From positions 1 to 13,416 of the forward strand of contig CAVKWQ010000043.1 in assembly GCA_963660385.1 (NCBI GenBank): a stretch of 13,416 bases of DNA, in the 5' to 3' direction. The notes beneath the pieces were generated by a model. That model was not told where the DNA came from and ran no database searches. It saw nothing but the letters and a program-made list of their open reading frames with translations. The DNA is from Avelusimicrobium sp963660385 (GTDB lineage Bacteria; Elusimicrobiota; Elusimicrobia; Elusimicrobiales; Elusimicrobiaceae). Shown here in pieces: positions 1 to 6,055 of the stretch. Positions within the stretch are counted from its first letter, which is position 1; each line of letters begins with the position of its first letter. Both the position numbers and the translations under genes were made by a program.

Positions 1-677
1 GCATTATAGGTGGTTGCATCAAAAACTTGGCTATGCTTCAAATCAATAACCTTTGTTAATAAATTGTTCTTAACAAAATATTCTCTCATTGTTTTTCCCG
101 CTACTGACGTAAAATAGGAGGAAGGAGTAATATAACATAATTTCCCTGTATTTTTTAACATTTTTAAACCAATTTCAAAAAATGCAATATATAAATCAAC
201 CATACCGGATTTAGTAAAGGTAAGTTGTTTAATCTTTTGCAAATTACTTATATTATGTACTCTAACATAGGGAGGATTTCCGACAACAAAATCCATTTTA
301 TTGTTATAATTTGCTACATCAAGAGAATCTGTACATCTAATATTCCATTTGACCTGAAAAACCCCATATTGGTTTGCCACATACTCCAAATTCTGGGCAC
401 ATCTGGCACATTGTATGGGGTCTAGTTCTAGACCATAAATAAATTTTTCTAAATCATTTTTTAATAATTCAAGGGAATAATACTTTTTTAAAGCTTCTAC
501 ACAATAACGGGCTACTATTTCTTTTAAAAAAGCCCCATCACCACAACTATTATCTATAATATTTTGCTTTAAAATAGAAGGACCTCTATATCCAACAAAA
601 TCTAAAATATTGGATACAATAAATTCAGGAGTAAAAATTCTGCCATTCTTTTTAGTAGAGTTTATTTGTCTAGCCAT
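1..677 (-). CDS. DNA adenine-N6 methyltransferase (Eco57I/type IIG-like), N-terminal part, cut by left edge
   Basis: The open frame reads without a stop from the ATG at 677 to the left edge (225 complete codons), so the C terminus is missing. It shows the class I SAM-dependent methyltransferase layout: a lead-in GRIFTPEFIVSNILD (about residues 14-28), motif I DNSCGDGAF at 42-50 (SAM binding), an acidic GLELDP segment near 83, and the catalytic NPPY tetrad at 134-137, diagnostic of adenine-N6 methylation. The later HSQVFDATTYNA segment is typical of Eco57I-type and type IIG enzymes, so a fused nuclease or specificity region may follow; this is inference. A CARC pair (C90, C93) is unusual but no metal site can be claimed. 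The frame stays open upstream of the chosen ATG; I chose 677 because the coding character fades there and a weak GGAA precedes it. Base composition is far more AT-rich than the rest of the window, which suggests transfer. Confidence 0.9.
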   Translation of the reverse strand, partial: MARQINSTKKNGRIFTPEFIVSNILDFVGYRGPSILKQNIIDNSCGDGAFLKEIVARYCVEALKKYYSLELLKNDLEKFIYGLELDPIQCARCAQNLEYVANQYGVFQVKWNIRCTDSLDVANYNNKMDFVVGNPPYVRVHNISNLQKIKQLTFTKSGMVDLYIAFFEIGLKMLKNTGKLCYITPSSYFTSVAGKTMREYFVKNNLLTKVIDLKHSQVFDATTYN

Positions 678-764
678 ATAATAAATTCCATTTGCAAAAT
701 ATACTTTAATTCTATCAAAATATATTGATAAACCAAAACATCGCTCCGCCTTTCTCGCCCTATC

Positions 765-786
765 GCAGGCAAAGCAGTTTGCCTGC
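765..786. repeat. Perfect inverted repeat, 9-bp arms, 4-base loop
   Basis: GCAGGCAAA (765-773) and TTTGCCTGC (778-786) are perfect reverse complements around a GCAG loop. No T-tract follows on either strand, so it is not a standard terminator. It sits in a GC-rich patch (about 741-800) between the tRNA-Asn terminator and the AT-rich methyltransferase gene, at the place where composition changes. It could be a remnant of an integration junction or a structured leader; the role is unknown. Confidence 0.6.
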
Positions 787-800
787 TCTCGGGGGCATAA

Positions 801-827
801 AAAAACCACGCTTTCGCGTGGCTTTTT
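801..827 (-). terminator. Rho-independent terminator of tRNA-Asn
   Basis: Stem CCACGC/GCGTGG (806-811 with 816-821) with a four-base loop is flanked by an A-run on one side and a T-run on the other, so it could work on both strands. On the minus strand it begins just after the tRNA CCA end and is followed by seven Ts, which fits termination of the tRNA transcript. Confidence 0.85.
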
Positions 828-830
828 AAA

Positions 831-905
831 TGGCTCCCCGAGTAGGGCTCGAACCTACAACCTACCGGTTAACAGCCGGTCGCTCCACCATTGAGCTATC
901 GGGGA
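831..905 (-). tRNA. tRNA-Asn (anticodon GTT)
   Basis: A full cloverleaf can be folded on the minus strand. The acceptor stem pairs TCCCCGA with TCGGGGA, followed by discriminator G and an encoded CCA (831-833). The D arm contains TAGCTCAATGGTGGAGCG. The anticodon stem ACCGG/CCGGT encloses the loop CTGTTAA with GTT at 873-871. The T arm carries the conserved GGTTCGAGCCC. It decodes AAC and AAU codons. A strong promoter lies just upstream (947-975) and a terminator just downstream. The 3' end faces the AT-rich methyltransferase island, a frequent arrangement for integrative elements. Confidence 0.97.
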
Positions 906-946
906 AAAATCTGTTTTTTAAAACTGCTCATCCTTGCTACATAATT

Positions 947-975
947 ATTATAGTAAATCCTTTTTGTTTTGTAAA
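947..975 (-). promoter_or_regulatory. Sigma-70-type promoter of tRNA-Asn, overlapping the MFS stop codon
   Basis: On the minus strand, TTTACA (975-970) and a perfect TATAAT (952-947) are separated by exactly 17 bases, giving a start near 940 and a leader of about 35 bases before the tRNA. The -35 box is within the last codons of the MFS gene and the -10 box overlaps its TAA stop (950-948). Confidence 0.8.
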
Positions 976-2204
976 CTCTTTTTTTTCTCCGACGATAAAA
1001 CCTGCCAAAAATCTTCTTTTCTCCGGGCGTACACACTCAAAAAAGTAAGCCCCATAAACACCGCGCTCACCAAAAGTAACGTGTTTTGAAGCCCCGCCCA
1101 ACCAATGCACCCCGCCAGCCCCAGTACGCATATACTTTCCACCGTATAAGTGGCGGTGGCGTACAGCCCCAAGGTTTTACTGCGAAGCGGCACCGGGGTT
1201 TGCAGTAAAATAATACTGATAATCATCGCCCCGAACGCGCCAAACGGCACCCCGCACAGCGTGGTAGCCGCCAAAACCACATAAGTAGGCAACTTAAAAT
1301 ATAATACCAAAATTGAAAGCAAGTAGCCCAAATAATTGCACGAAAGGAGAGTAAAGAAGGAAAATTTCTTGGCCGCACCAGCAAAAAACAACGCGCCCGC
1401 AAAGGCCCCCAGCCCAAAGGCCGCGCCCAAAAAGCCCAAATAAACCGAGTTGAACCCGTGTTCATATATATAAGAGGGAAGCAAAATAAGTTCCCACGAC
1501 TGGCCCAAAATAAATGTCGGCAAAGTAAATAAAATGGGCTCCCATAGCATACGGTCCGTCTTTAAATGGGAAATTACCTCGCGGTATCCGGCCAACGGGC
1601 GCAACTGCCGCGGGCGGCGATTACTAAAAACCACAACGCACAACACCACAATAATCAGGCAGAAAAATACGCACAGTTCCCACGCATACAAAAGCCCGCA
1701 GTAGGCAATCACGGCCCCGGCCAAAAGCGGCCCGGCGACGGACATAATGCCGTCAAAGGCTTCAATAATGCCCGAGGTTTTGGCAAGCGGCACCTCGGCA
1801 TAGCGCGAGAACGTGGGAGACAAAGCCGTGCGCGCCAGTTGCCCAGGCGCATCAAAAAATGAACTTAAAAAAATAAGCAGGCCGATAAGCCACGGCCAAT
1901 CCTTGCCCGCCAAAATTAAAACAGGGATTAACCCTAATAGCAAAAGTTGGATAACCTCGCACGAGAGCATCGTTTTGGAGCGGCCCAACTTATCAATCAC
2001 AGGCGCACCAAAAAGCGAGGAAAAAATATTCGGCAGCAGCGCACAAAAGCCCACCACACCCGTCCACAAAATGCTGCCCGTGGACGACAAAATATACCAC
2101 GGAAGCAAAATTTGCATAAACTGGTTCGTCAGCGACGAAAATGCTTCCGTCGTTAATATCAGCCGAAGGGGCGTTTTGTTGGCGCTTCTAGTCAGTAATA
2201 GCAT
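948..2204 (-). CDS. Major facilitator superfamily permease
   Basis: A 418-residue, strongly hydrophobic protein with many membrane-spanning segments, of the length and pattern of a 12-helix MFS carrier in the inner membrane. A variant of the MFS loop 2-3 signature is visible as DKLGRSKTM at about 71-79 (the acidic residue, GR and a basic residue are conserved). The C-terminal tail is basic and cytoplasmic. It looks closest to the drug/enterobactin-exporter type of MFS proteins, but substrate and direction cannot be read from sequence. The ATG at 2204 has no clear Shine-Dalgarno; the start is plausible because the first helix begins soon after. It is divergent from the J-domain gene, with only 50 bases between the starts, so the promoters are packed back to back. 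There is no terminator before the tRNA, so its mRNA probably runs through tRNA-Asn to the shared terminator. Confidence 0.88.
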   Translation of the reverse strand: MLLLTRSANKTPLRLILTTEAFSSLTNQFMQILLPWYILSSTGSILWTGVVGFCALLPNIFSSLFGAPVIDKLGRSKTMLSCEVIQLLLLGLIPVLILAGKDWPWLIGLLIFLSSFFDAPGQLARTALSPTFSRYAEVPLAKTSGIIEAFDGIMSVAGPLLAGAVIAYCGLLYAWELCVFFCLIIVVLCVVVFSNRRPRQLRPLAGYREVISHLKTDRMLWEPILFTLPTFILGQSWELILLPSYIYEHGFNSVYLGFLGAAFGLGAFAGALFFAGAAKKFSFFTLLSCNYLGYLLSILVLYFKLPTYVVLAATTLCGVPFGAFGAMIISIILLQTPVPLRSKTLGLYATATYTVESICVLGLAGCIGWAGLQNTLLLVSAVFMGLTFLSVYARRKEDFWQVLSSEKKKSLQNKKDLL

Positions 2205-2205
2205 A

Positions 2206-2246
2206 TTGAATATATAGAAAAATTATATAAAATGATAGTTGGAAGG
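2206..2246 (+). promoter_or_regulatory. Promoter and ribosome binding site of the J-domain gene
   Basis: TTGAAT (2206-2211) and TAAAAT (2228-2233) with a 16-base spacer make a plausible housekeeping promoter in the divergent gap. A strong GGAAGG (2241-2246) lies eight bases before the ATG at 2255. No CIRCE-type inverted repeat or other heat-shock operator was seen. Confidence 0.5.
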
Positions 2247-2254
2247 TGTGAATT

Positions 2255-3220
2255 ATGGCAGAATACAAAGATTACTATAAAATTTTAGGCGTGAGTAAAA
2301 CCGCCTCGGACGCCGATATTAAAAAGGCGTTCAAAACGATGGCCCGCAAATATCACCCGGATATGCACCCGGAAGCGGAAAAAGCCAAATGGACAGAAAA
2401 ATTTAAAGATTTAAACGAAGCATATACCGTCTTGTCCGATAAACAAAAACGCACCATCTACGACCAAGTAGGCGAGCAAGGCTACCAGGACTATGCCCGT
2501 GGCGGGGCTTCCTCCCGCGCGCGCTCGGCCGCAGGCGGCAATCCGTACCAGCAGTACCAACAATACTCCTACGGCGGAAACGCCGGAGGATTTTCCGGCT
2601 TTGGCGGCGCAGGCGGTGCGCAGGCCTTTGGCGGAGGAGATTTCAGCGATTTCTTCCAAAGTATTTTCGGCGGTATGGGCGGAGGTTTCTCCGGCTTTGG
2701 CAAGAACTTTGGCCGCAGTGCGGCTTCGGGCCAGGCCGAGGGTGATGTAGAAGCCGAACTGGCGCTCAACCTGGAAGACGCCCACCGCGGCGGCAATATG
2801 CAAATGACCCTGCCCAACGGCCGCACGGTTACCGTTAAACTCCCTGCCGGGGTAAGCGAGGGCAAAAAGATTAAACTCAAAGGGATGGGCAACCCGACCT
2901 CCCGCGGTAACGGTGATTTGTATTTGGTGGTAAAAATCCGCCCGCACGCAATGTACCGCTTGGAGGGCGAGGACCTCTATGTTCCTGTAACGCTTATGCC
3001 GTGGACGGCGGCCCTGGGCGGCACGATTTACGTGCCCACGCTGGACGGACCCGTCAAGGTAAAAGTTCCCGCCGGAACCCACAACGGGAAAAAACTTAAA
3101 TTAAGCGGTAAGGGATTAAGCGCCAAGGGCAGTTTGTACGTAACCCTGACGATAGACGTCCCCCGCACCTTAACCAAGGAACAAAAGGACCTGTTTACCA
3201 AACTGGCCGCCCTTGGGTAA
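2255..3220 (+). CDS. DnaJ-family co-chaperone, CbpA-like (class B, no zinc finger)
   Basis: A 321-residue J-domain protein. Residues 4-70 form the J domain with the HPD motif at 34-36, which stimulates the ATPase of DnaK. A long Gly/Phe-rich linker follows (about 83-155, with repeats such as GGFSGFGG), and then two beta-rich client-binding domains (about 160-321) containing GDLYLVVKIRPH and GEDLYVPVTL. The four CxxCxGxG repeats of true DnaJ are absent, so this is the CbpA/DnaJB type, and its length is normal for that group. It probably acts in the cytoplasm with DnaK and GrpE, neither of which is nearby. It is a single-gene transcription unit: its own promoter, an excellent ribosome binding site, and a strong terminator eight bases after the stop. 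cbpA would be a reasonable name but orthology is not proven. Confidence 0.95.
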   Translation: MAEYKDYYKILGVSKTASDADIKKAFKTMARKYHPDMHPEAEKAKWTEKFKDLNEAYTVLSDKQKRTIYDQVGEQGYQDYARGGASSRARSAAGGNPYQQYQQYSYGGNAGGFSGFGGAGGAQAFGGGDFSDFFQSIFGGMGGGFSGFGKNFGRSAASGQAEGDVEAELALNLEDAHRGGNMQMTLPNGRTVTVKLPAGVSEGKKIKLKGMGNPTSRGNGDLYLVVKIRPHAMYRLEGEDLYVPVTLMPWTAALGGTIYVPTLDGPVKVKVPAGTHNGKKLKLSGKGLSAKGSLYVTLTIDVPRTLTKEQKDLFTKLAALG

Positions 3221-3225
3221 TATTT

Positions 3226-3260
3226 ACCGCCGGAGTTTTTTAACTCCGGCGGTTTTTTTT
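3226..3260 (+). terminator. Rho-independent terminator after the J-domain gene
   Basis: A 12-bp stem (ACCGCCGGAGTT, 3226-3237, with its complement at 3242-3253) and a TTTT loop are followed by a run of eight Ts. Confidence 0.95.
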
Positions 3261-3289
3261 ACCAAAAATCCCCCGCAAAAATAGTTTTA

Positions 3290-3298
3290 TGATACAAT
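3290..3298 (+). promoter_or_regulatory. Extended -10 promoter of the preA-like gene
   Basis: TGATACAAT is an extended -10 element (TGn followed by TACAAT). No good -35 box is found 16-18 bases upstream, as is usual for extended -10 promoters. The start would be near 3305, followed by AGGAGA (3315-3320) seven bases before the ATG. Confidence 0.5.
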
Positions 3299-3327
3299 GA
3301 AAGGAAACTTGTATAGGAGATTATCAT

Positions 3328-4515
3328 ATGGCTACGCTCAAAACTTCTTTTTTAGGTATAGACTTTGAAAACCCCTTTCTGCTTGCTTCCGCTCCGCCCA
3401 CGGCCTTAATGGAAAGCATAGACGCCGCCTTTGAACTGGGCTGGGGAGGGGCCGTCATCAAAACGATTACGCCCGACAATTTGGAAATGATTGAAGCCAG
3501 CCCGCGCTACGCGGTTTTAAAAGAGCAAAACAAAATTATCGGCTTCCAAAATATTGAACTTTTAAGCCACCACACTGTAAAATACTGGTGCGAAGCCATT
3601 AATTACTTAAAAAAGAAACACCCCACCAAAGTAATCATCGCCAGCATTATGGCCCCGGTGGAGCAAAAGGCGTGGCAAGATTTGGTTTGCACGTTAAACA
3701 ACACGCCCGCGGATGCCTTTGAATTAAACTTCTCCTGCCCGCACGGGATGCCGGAAAAGGGCGTCGGTATGGCTATCGGCACCAACCCGGAAATTTCCGC
3801 CCAAATTACCGCTTGGGTAAAGGCTGTGGCTAAGAAACCCGTTTTTGTAAAACTGACCCCGAACGTAACGGACATTACCCGCATCGGGGCCGTGGTGGAA
3901 AAAGCCGGGGCGGACGGTTTGGCCGCTATCAACACGGTACAAGGCTTTATGGGGCTTGATTTGGAAACGCTCCAACCCAATTTGAATATTGACGGCCAGT
4001 CCACCTATGGCGGTTGCTCGGGCCCGATGGTAAGAGCCATCGGTCTGCGCTGTGTTACGCAACTGCGCAACACCACCAAACTGCCGATTTTGGGCCAAGG
4101 CGGCATTTCCACCTGGCAGGACGCCGCACAATACATTGCCGCGGGTTCGGACGCCTTAGAGGTCTGCACCGAAGTAATGTTAAACGGGTACGGCGTAATT
4201 AAAAATATGAAAAAGGGCCTGCTGGACTATTTGGAGCGCAAAGGTTTTAATAACATTAATGACTTAAAAGATAAGGCCGCAAAAACGATTACCGCACACG
4301 AGGCCTTGCACAAACAAACCTACCGCGTTAATCCGGTAATTGATAAAGAAAAATGCGTGTTGTGCGGCAAGTGCGCGCTTATCTGCCGGGAATCCGAACA
4401 CCAGGCCATTACGCAACCCCCGCAAGGGATGGTAGTGGATTTAAACAAATGCGTGGGCTGTTCATTGTGTAAAATTGTCTGCCCGGTACAGGCGATTGCG
4501 ATGAAGGCCAACTAA
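3328..4515 (+). CDS. preA: PreA-like dihydropyrimidine dehydrogenase catalytic subunit with C-terminal ferredoxin domain
   Basis: The 395-residue protein has the FMN-barrel domain of dihydroorotate/dihydropyrimidine dehydrogenases (about 1-310) and a two-cluster ferredoxin domain (about 335-395). Active-site elements are N134-F-S-C137-P-H, whose Cys corresponds to the general acid of DPD, and N202-T203 in the AINTV motif. Two [4Fe-4S] sets are complete: C343/C346/C349/C353 and C375/C378/C381/C385. The family reduces uracil and thymine with electrons passed from an NAD-binding PreT subunit through the clusters. No preT-like gene is adjacent, and the protein is a lone transcription unit, so its electron donor is unknown. 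The loop that carries a substrate-binding Asn in pig DPD reads SIMAPVEQKAW (106-116) and has no Asn, so substrate identity is less certain than the fold. Start: ATG with AGGAGA seven bases upstream. Confidence 0.9.
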   Translation: MATLKTSFLGIDFENPFLLASAPPTALMESIDAAFELGWGGAVIKTITPDNLEMIEASPRYAVLKEQNKIIGFQNIELLSHHTVKYWCEAINYLKKKHPTKVIIASIMAPVEQKAWQDLVCTLNNTPADAFELNFSCPHGMPEKGVGMAIGTNPEISAQITAWVKAVAKKPVFVKLTPNVTDITRIGAVVEKAGADGLAAINTVQGFMGLDLETLQPNLNIDGQSTYGGCSGPMVRAIGLRCVTQLRNTTKLPILGQGGISTWQDAAQYIAAGSDALEVCTEVMLNGYGVIKNMKKGLLDYLERKGFNNINDLKDKAAKTITAHEALHKQTYRVNPVIDKEKCVLCGKCALICRESEHQAITQPPQGMVVDLNKCVGCSLCKIVCPVQAIAMKAN

Positions 4516-4532
4516 AAACGGTTGTTTTTCAC

Positions 4533-4564
4533 TTGGGGGAGCCCTTGCGGTTCCCCCTTTGTTT
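4533..4564 (+). terminator. Rho-independent terminator after the preA-like gene
   Basis: GGGGGA (4535-4540) pairs with TCCCCC (4552-4557), extended inward by a G-T wobble and two C-G pairs around a short loop. It is followed by a T-rich tail (TTTGTTTT). Confidence 0.85.
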
Positions 4565-4570
4565 TATATA

Positions 4571-4632
4571 TTGCAATCCGGGCGTTTTTTGCTATACTAT
4601 GGTGTAAGCAATTTTTATTTTAATTTAGGGAG
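4571..4632 (+). promoter_or_regulatory. Promoter and ribosome binding site of the pilin-like gene
   Basis: TTGCAA (4571-4576), a 16-base spacer ending in TG plus one base, and TATACT (4593-4598) combine a -35 box with an extended -10, so a strong constitutive promoter is likely. AGGGAG (4627-4632) lies seven bases before the ATG at 4640. Confidence 0.7.
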
Positions 4633-4639
4633 ATAAAAA

Positions 4640-5149
4640 ATGACTGGTAACAATTCTGGTTTTACTCTTATTGAACTGTTGGTGGTGGTGCTGATTATCG
4701 GCGTATTGTCCGCTATCGCGCTGCCCCAATACACCACGGCTGTGGAAAAATCCCGCGCCGCCGAAGCCCTCACGCTGATGAGCGCTACGCGCGATGCGGT
4801 GGAACGCTACCGCTTCCAAAAGGATGCGTGGCCGAGCGCCAACAACTTTGCGGTACTGGATGTGGAAATTCCGCAAAACGGTTCCAACTACGGCGGCAAA
4901 AACTATAAAATTACGATGCAGCAATTAAGCGATACGAAATTTGTCATTAACGCCACCCGCAATACGTCCAAAGATGTTTACCAATTAAAAACGGTAATGA
5001 TAGACAACGGTAGCGTAATCCAAACCTACCGCTATTGCGGGGCTGCCAGCGACACAGCGGAAGTGCCTACCCAATTAGGCGATAGCACCAAGGCCGGCCA
5101 ATACTGCAACGCCATTACAAACGGCAACCCGGTAAACGGTAAATTCTAA
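4640..5149 (+). CDS. Type IV pilin-like / pseudopilin protein
   Basis: A 169-residue prepilin. It has a very short leader MTGNNSG followed by FTLIELLVVV, so prepilin peptidase (PilD) would cut after Gly7 and methylate the new N-terminal Phe; the conserved Glu5 of the mature form is present. Mature residues 1-28 form the hydrophobic helix that anchors and packs the subunit, followed by an amphipathic stretch (AAEALTLMSATRDAVERYRF) and a beta-rich globular head. Two cysteines near the C terminus, in RYCGAAS and GQYCNAI, could form the disulfide loop typical of type IV pilins. The short form and lone setting recall the numerous pilin-like genes of Elusimicrobiota; whether it builds a pilus, a secretion pseudopilus or a DNA-uptake filament cannot be told. 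It has its own promoter and terminator and no assembly genes nearby. Confidence 0.93.
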   Translation: MTGNNSGFTLIELLVVVLIIGVLSAIALPQYTTAVEKSRAAEALTLMSATRDAVERYRFQKDAWPSANNFAVLDVEIPQNGSNYGGKNYKITMQQLSDTKFVINATRNTSKDVYQLKTVMIDNGSVIQTYRYCGAASDTAEVPTQLGDSTKAGQYCNAITNGNPVNGKF

Positions 5150-5164
5150 AATTGCTTTTTGCTA

Positions 5165-5203
5165 AAAACCCCCGGAGGCTTTTACAGCCCCCGGGGATTT
5201 TTT
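5165..5203. terminator. Bidirectional terminator between the pilin gene and the prophage lysis genes
   Basis: CCCCGG (5170-5175) with CCGGGG (5191-5196) and an inner GGC/GCC pair form a strong hairpin. Six Ts follow on the plus strand, and the minus-strand reading ends in GTTTTTAGC. It can stop both the plus-strand pilin transcript and the minus-strand lysis transcript arriving from the right. Confidence 0.85.
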
Positions 5204-5258
5204 ATGGGTACGACTTTGTTTTGTATGGGCACAACACTACAAAAACAGTGTGGCTCAA
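5204..5258. other. Probable prophage/host boundary interval
   Basis: These 55 bases hold no gene. They lie between the last phage gene (o-spanin) and the host pilin terminator, so an attachment site core may be here. A short inverted repeat (ACACT/AGTGT around an A-rich loop, about 5231-5250) is visible. The matching repeat at the other end of the prophage is outside the window, so the exact boundary cannot be fixed. Confidence 0.35.
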
Positions 5259-5504
5259 TTAATCGCTACCTAGGGCATTGAGTCGCCGTCCGCAGGACCC
5301 CGCTAGGGCACAGGCGGTTTCAAAGGCTAGGATAGCGCGCAAGTTGTGCGGACTCAAATGCGCAAGTCCCTCGTCGTGCACGTCAAAGCGAACGCGGCAA
5401 ACGGGTGCGTTTGCGCGCAGGTTTGTGTTCCCCGCGCAAGACGTCAAGCAAACGCTCATCAGGCACAGCAGCCACCTGCTCCAAGATTTTATCCATTTTT
5501 TCAT
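5259..5504 (-). CDS. Outer-membrane lipoprotein spanin (Rz1-like)
   Basis: An 81-residue lipoprotein that overlaps the end of the i-spanin gene in another frame. It begins MKKWIKSWSR, followed by a short hydrophobic stretch and the lipobox LTSC, with Cys23 as the lipidated residue. The mature part is 59 residues. In Gram-negative phages the o-spanin joins the inner-membrane spanin across the periplasm and disrupts the outer membrane at lysis. I chose the ATG at 5504 rather than the upstream in-frame TTG (5528) because AGGAG lies ten bases before this ATG and the basic-then-hydrophobic signal starts here. Unusual points: the mature chain is not proline-rich and has three further cysteines (36, 65, 71). 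It is the last gene of the phage operon. Identification rests on the lipobox, size and nesting rather than on a recognised family. Confidence 0.75.
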   Translation of the reverse strand: MKKWIKSWSRWLLCLMSVCLTSCAGNTNLRANAPVCRVRFDVHDEGLAHLSPHNLRAILAFETACALAGSCGRRLNALGSD

Positions 5505-5625
5505 TTTCTTTTTGCTCCTGTTTTGCAACGCGCACCTGCTCTTTTGCGCGGCCCACGGCGGCGGACAATACGCACAGTACGCCCACCGCCATAGCCATCA
5601 GTCCGCCGATTAAGGCGTACATCAT
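5383..5625 (-). CDS. Inner-membrane spanin (Rz-like)
   Basis: An 80-residue protein with one N-terminal membrane segment (about 3-24, rich in Gly, Ala, Val and Leu), followed by a charged region likely to form a coiled coil (about 26-55, with AKQEQKENEKMDKILEQV) and a basic tail. This is the architecture of a small i-spanin anchored in the inner membrane with its helix in the periplasm. The start ATG at 5625 overlaps the stop of the gene before it (ATGA) and has AGGGG seven bases upstream. The 122 bases at 5383-5504 also encode the start of the lipoprotein in another frame, the classic Rz/Rz1 arrangement, which strongly supports both calls. Confidence 0.75.
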   Translation of the reverse strand: MMYALIGGLMAMAVGVLCVLSAAVGRAKEQVRVAKQEQKENEKMDKILEQVAAVPDERLLDVLRGEHKPARKRTRLPRSL

Positions 5626-5822
5626 TTTTTCGCCCCTACAAAAGAGCCGTCCGCATTAACGAGCGACAAGGCGGATAAAACGGCAATAATCTTGCCCAGT
5701 ACCGCATCATCCTTTTGCGTAGGCGTCAGTTTGACGATTACCGTCGCCACACCGACCACTCCGCCGATAATGGCAAGCACATCCTGCCAATGTTGGGTAC
5801 ACCAATTAATAAGTTGCGTCAT
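5622..5822 (-). CDS. Small phage membrane protein, putative holin
   Basis: A 66-residue protein with a hydrophobic segment at about 15-31 (VLAIIGGVVGVATVIVKL), a short polar turn TPTQKDDAV, and a second less hydrophobic segment at about 43-56. Size, membrane character and place just upstream of the spanins fit a class II-like holin that would permeabilise the inner membrane. Small proteins with the same TPT-DD turn are common in phage lysis cassettes, but I do not recognise a characterised family. Good AGGAG before the ATG, and ATGA overlap with the next gene. The neighbouring 72-residue membrane protein could be the true holin or its antiholin. Confidence 0.6.
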   Translation of the reverse strand: MTQLINWCTQHWQDVLAIIGGVVGVATVIVKLTPTQKDDAVLGKIIAVLSALSLVNADGSFVGAKK

Positions 5823-5836
5823 TTGTATTTCTCCTT

Positions 5837-6055
5837 TTAGTTTTTTGCGGCGTTAAGTAAAATAACCTTAATGCTTTTTACATCGTCCGCAATCATATCC
5901 AACTTCACGTCGGAACGCGCCAAGCGTTCCTCGTGCGCGGATACTTTCTTTTCCAAAATTTCCACCCGCGGGGGCAAGCCATAGAGCGTAAAAAACCAAA
6001 ACCCCACGGCTAGTAATATTCCCCCCGCATACAGCCAATCTTTGAGTTTGCTCAC
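5837..6055 (-). CDS. Small phage protein with one membrane segment and coiled coil, possible holin partner
   Basis: A 72-residue protein with one N-terminal membrane helix (about 8-27, AGGILLAVGFWFFTLYGLPP), followed by a charged helix with heptad-like spacing (about 30-66). The start is a GTG at 6055: AGGAG lies six bases upstream, and GTGA overlaps the stop of the tail-fibre gene, so translation is probably coupled. The topology resembles XhlA-like or antiholin proteins found beside holins. It is also compatible with an extra spanin-like component, so the function is uncertain. Confidence 0.6.
   Translation of the reverse strand: MSKLKDWLYAGGILLAVGFWFFTLYGLPPRVEILEKKVSAHEERLARSDVKLDMIADDVKSIKVILLNAAKN

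Noticed and set aside
225..425. 66-residue plus-strand frame at the left
   Set aside because: It is antisense to the methyltransferase, overlapping its NPPY region.
830..1048. Plus-strand frame starting MAPRVGLEPTTYRLTAG
   Set aside because: It is the well-known false translation of a tRNA read antisense; the segment is tRNA-Asn and its promoter region.
2411..3082. 223-residue minus-strand frame across the J-domain gene
   Set aside because: It is a shadow of the high-GC coding strand; the plus-strand frame has full domain evidence.
5505..5528. Extension of the o-spanin to a TTG start
   Set aside because: The in-frame ATG at 5504 has the AGGAG site and begins a normal lipoprotein signal; the extension adds only basic residues.
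5278..5659. Plus-strand frames across the spanin genes
   Set aside because: They lack ribosome binding sites and recognisable features and lie antisense to the overlapping spanin pair.
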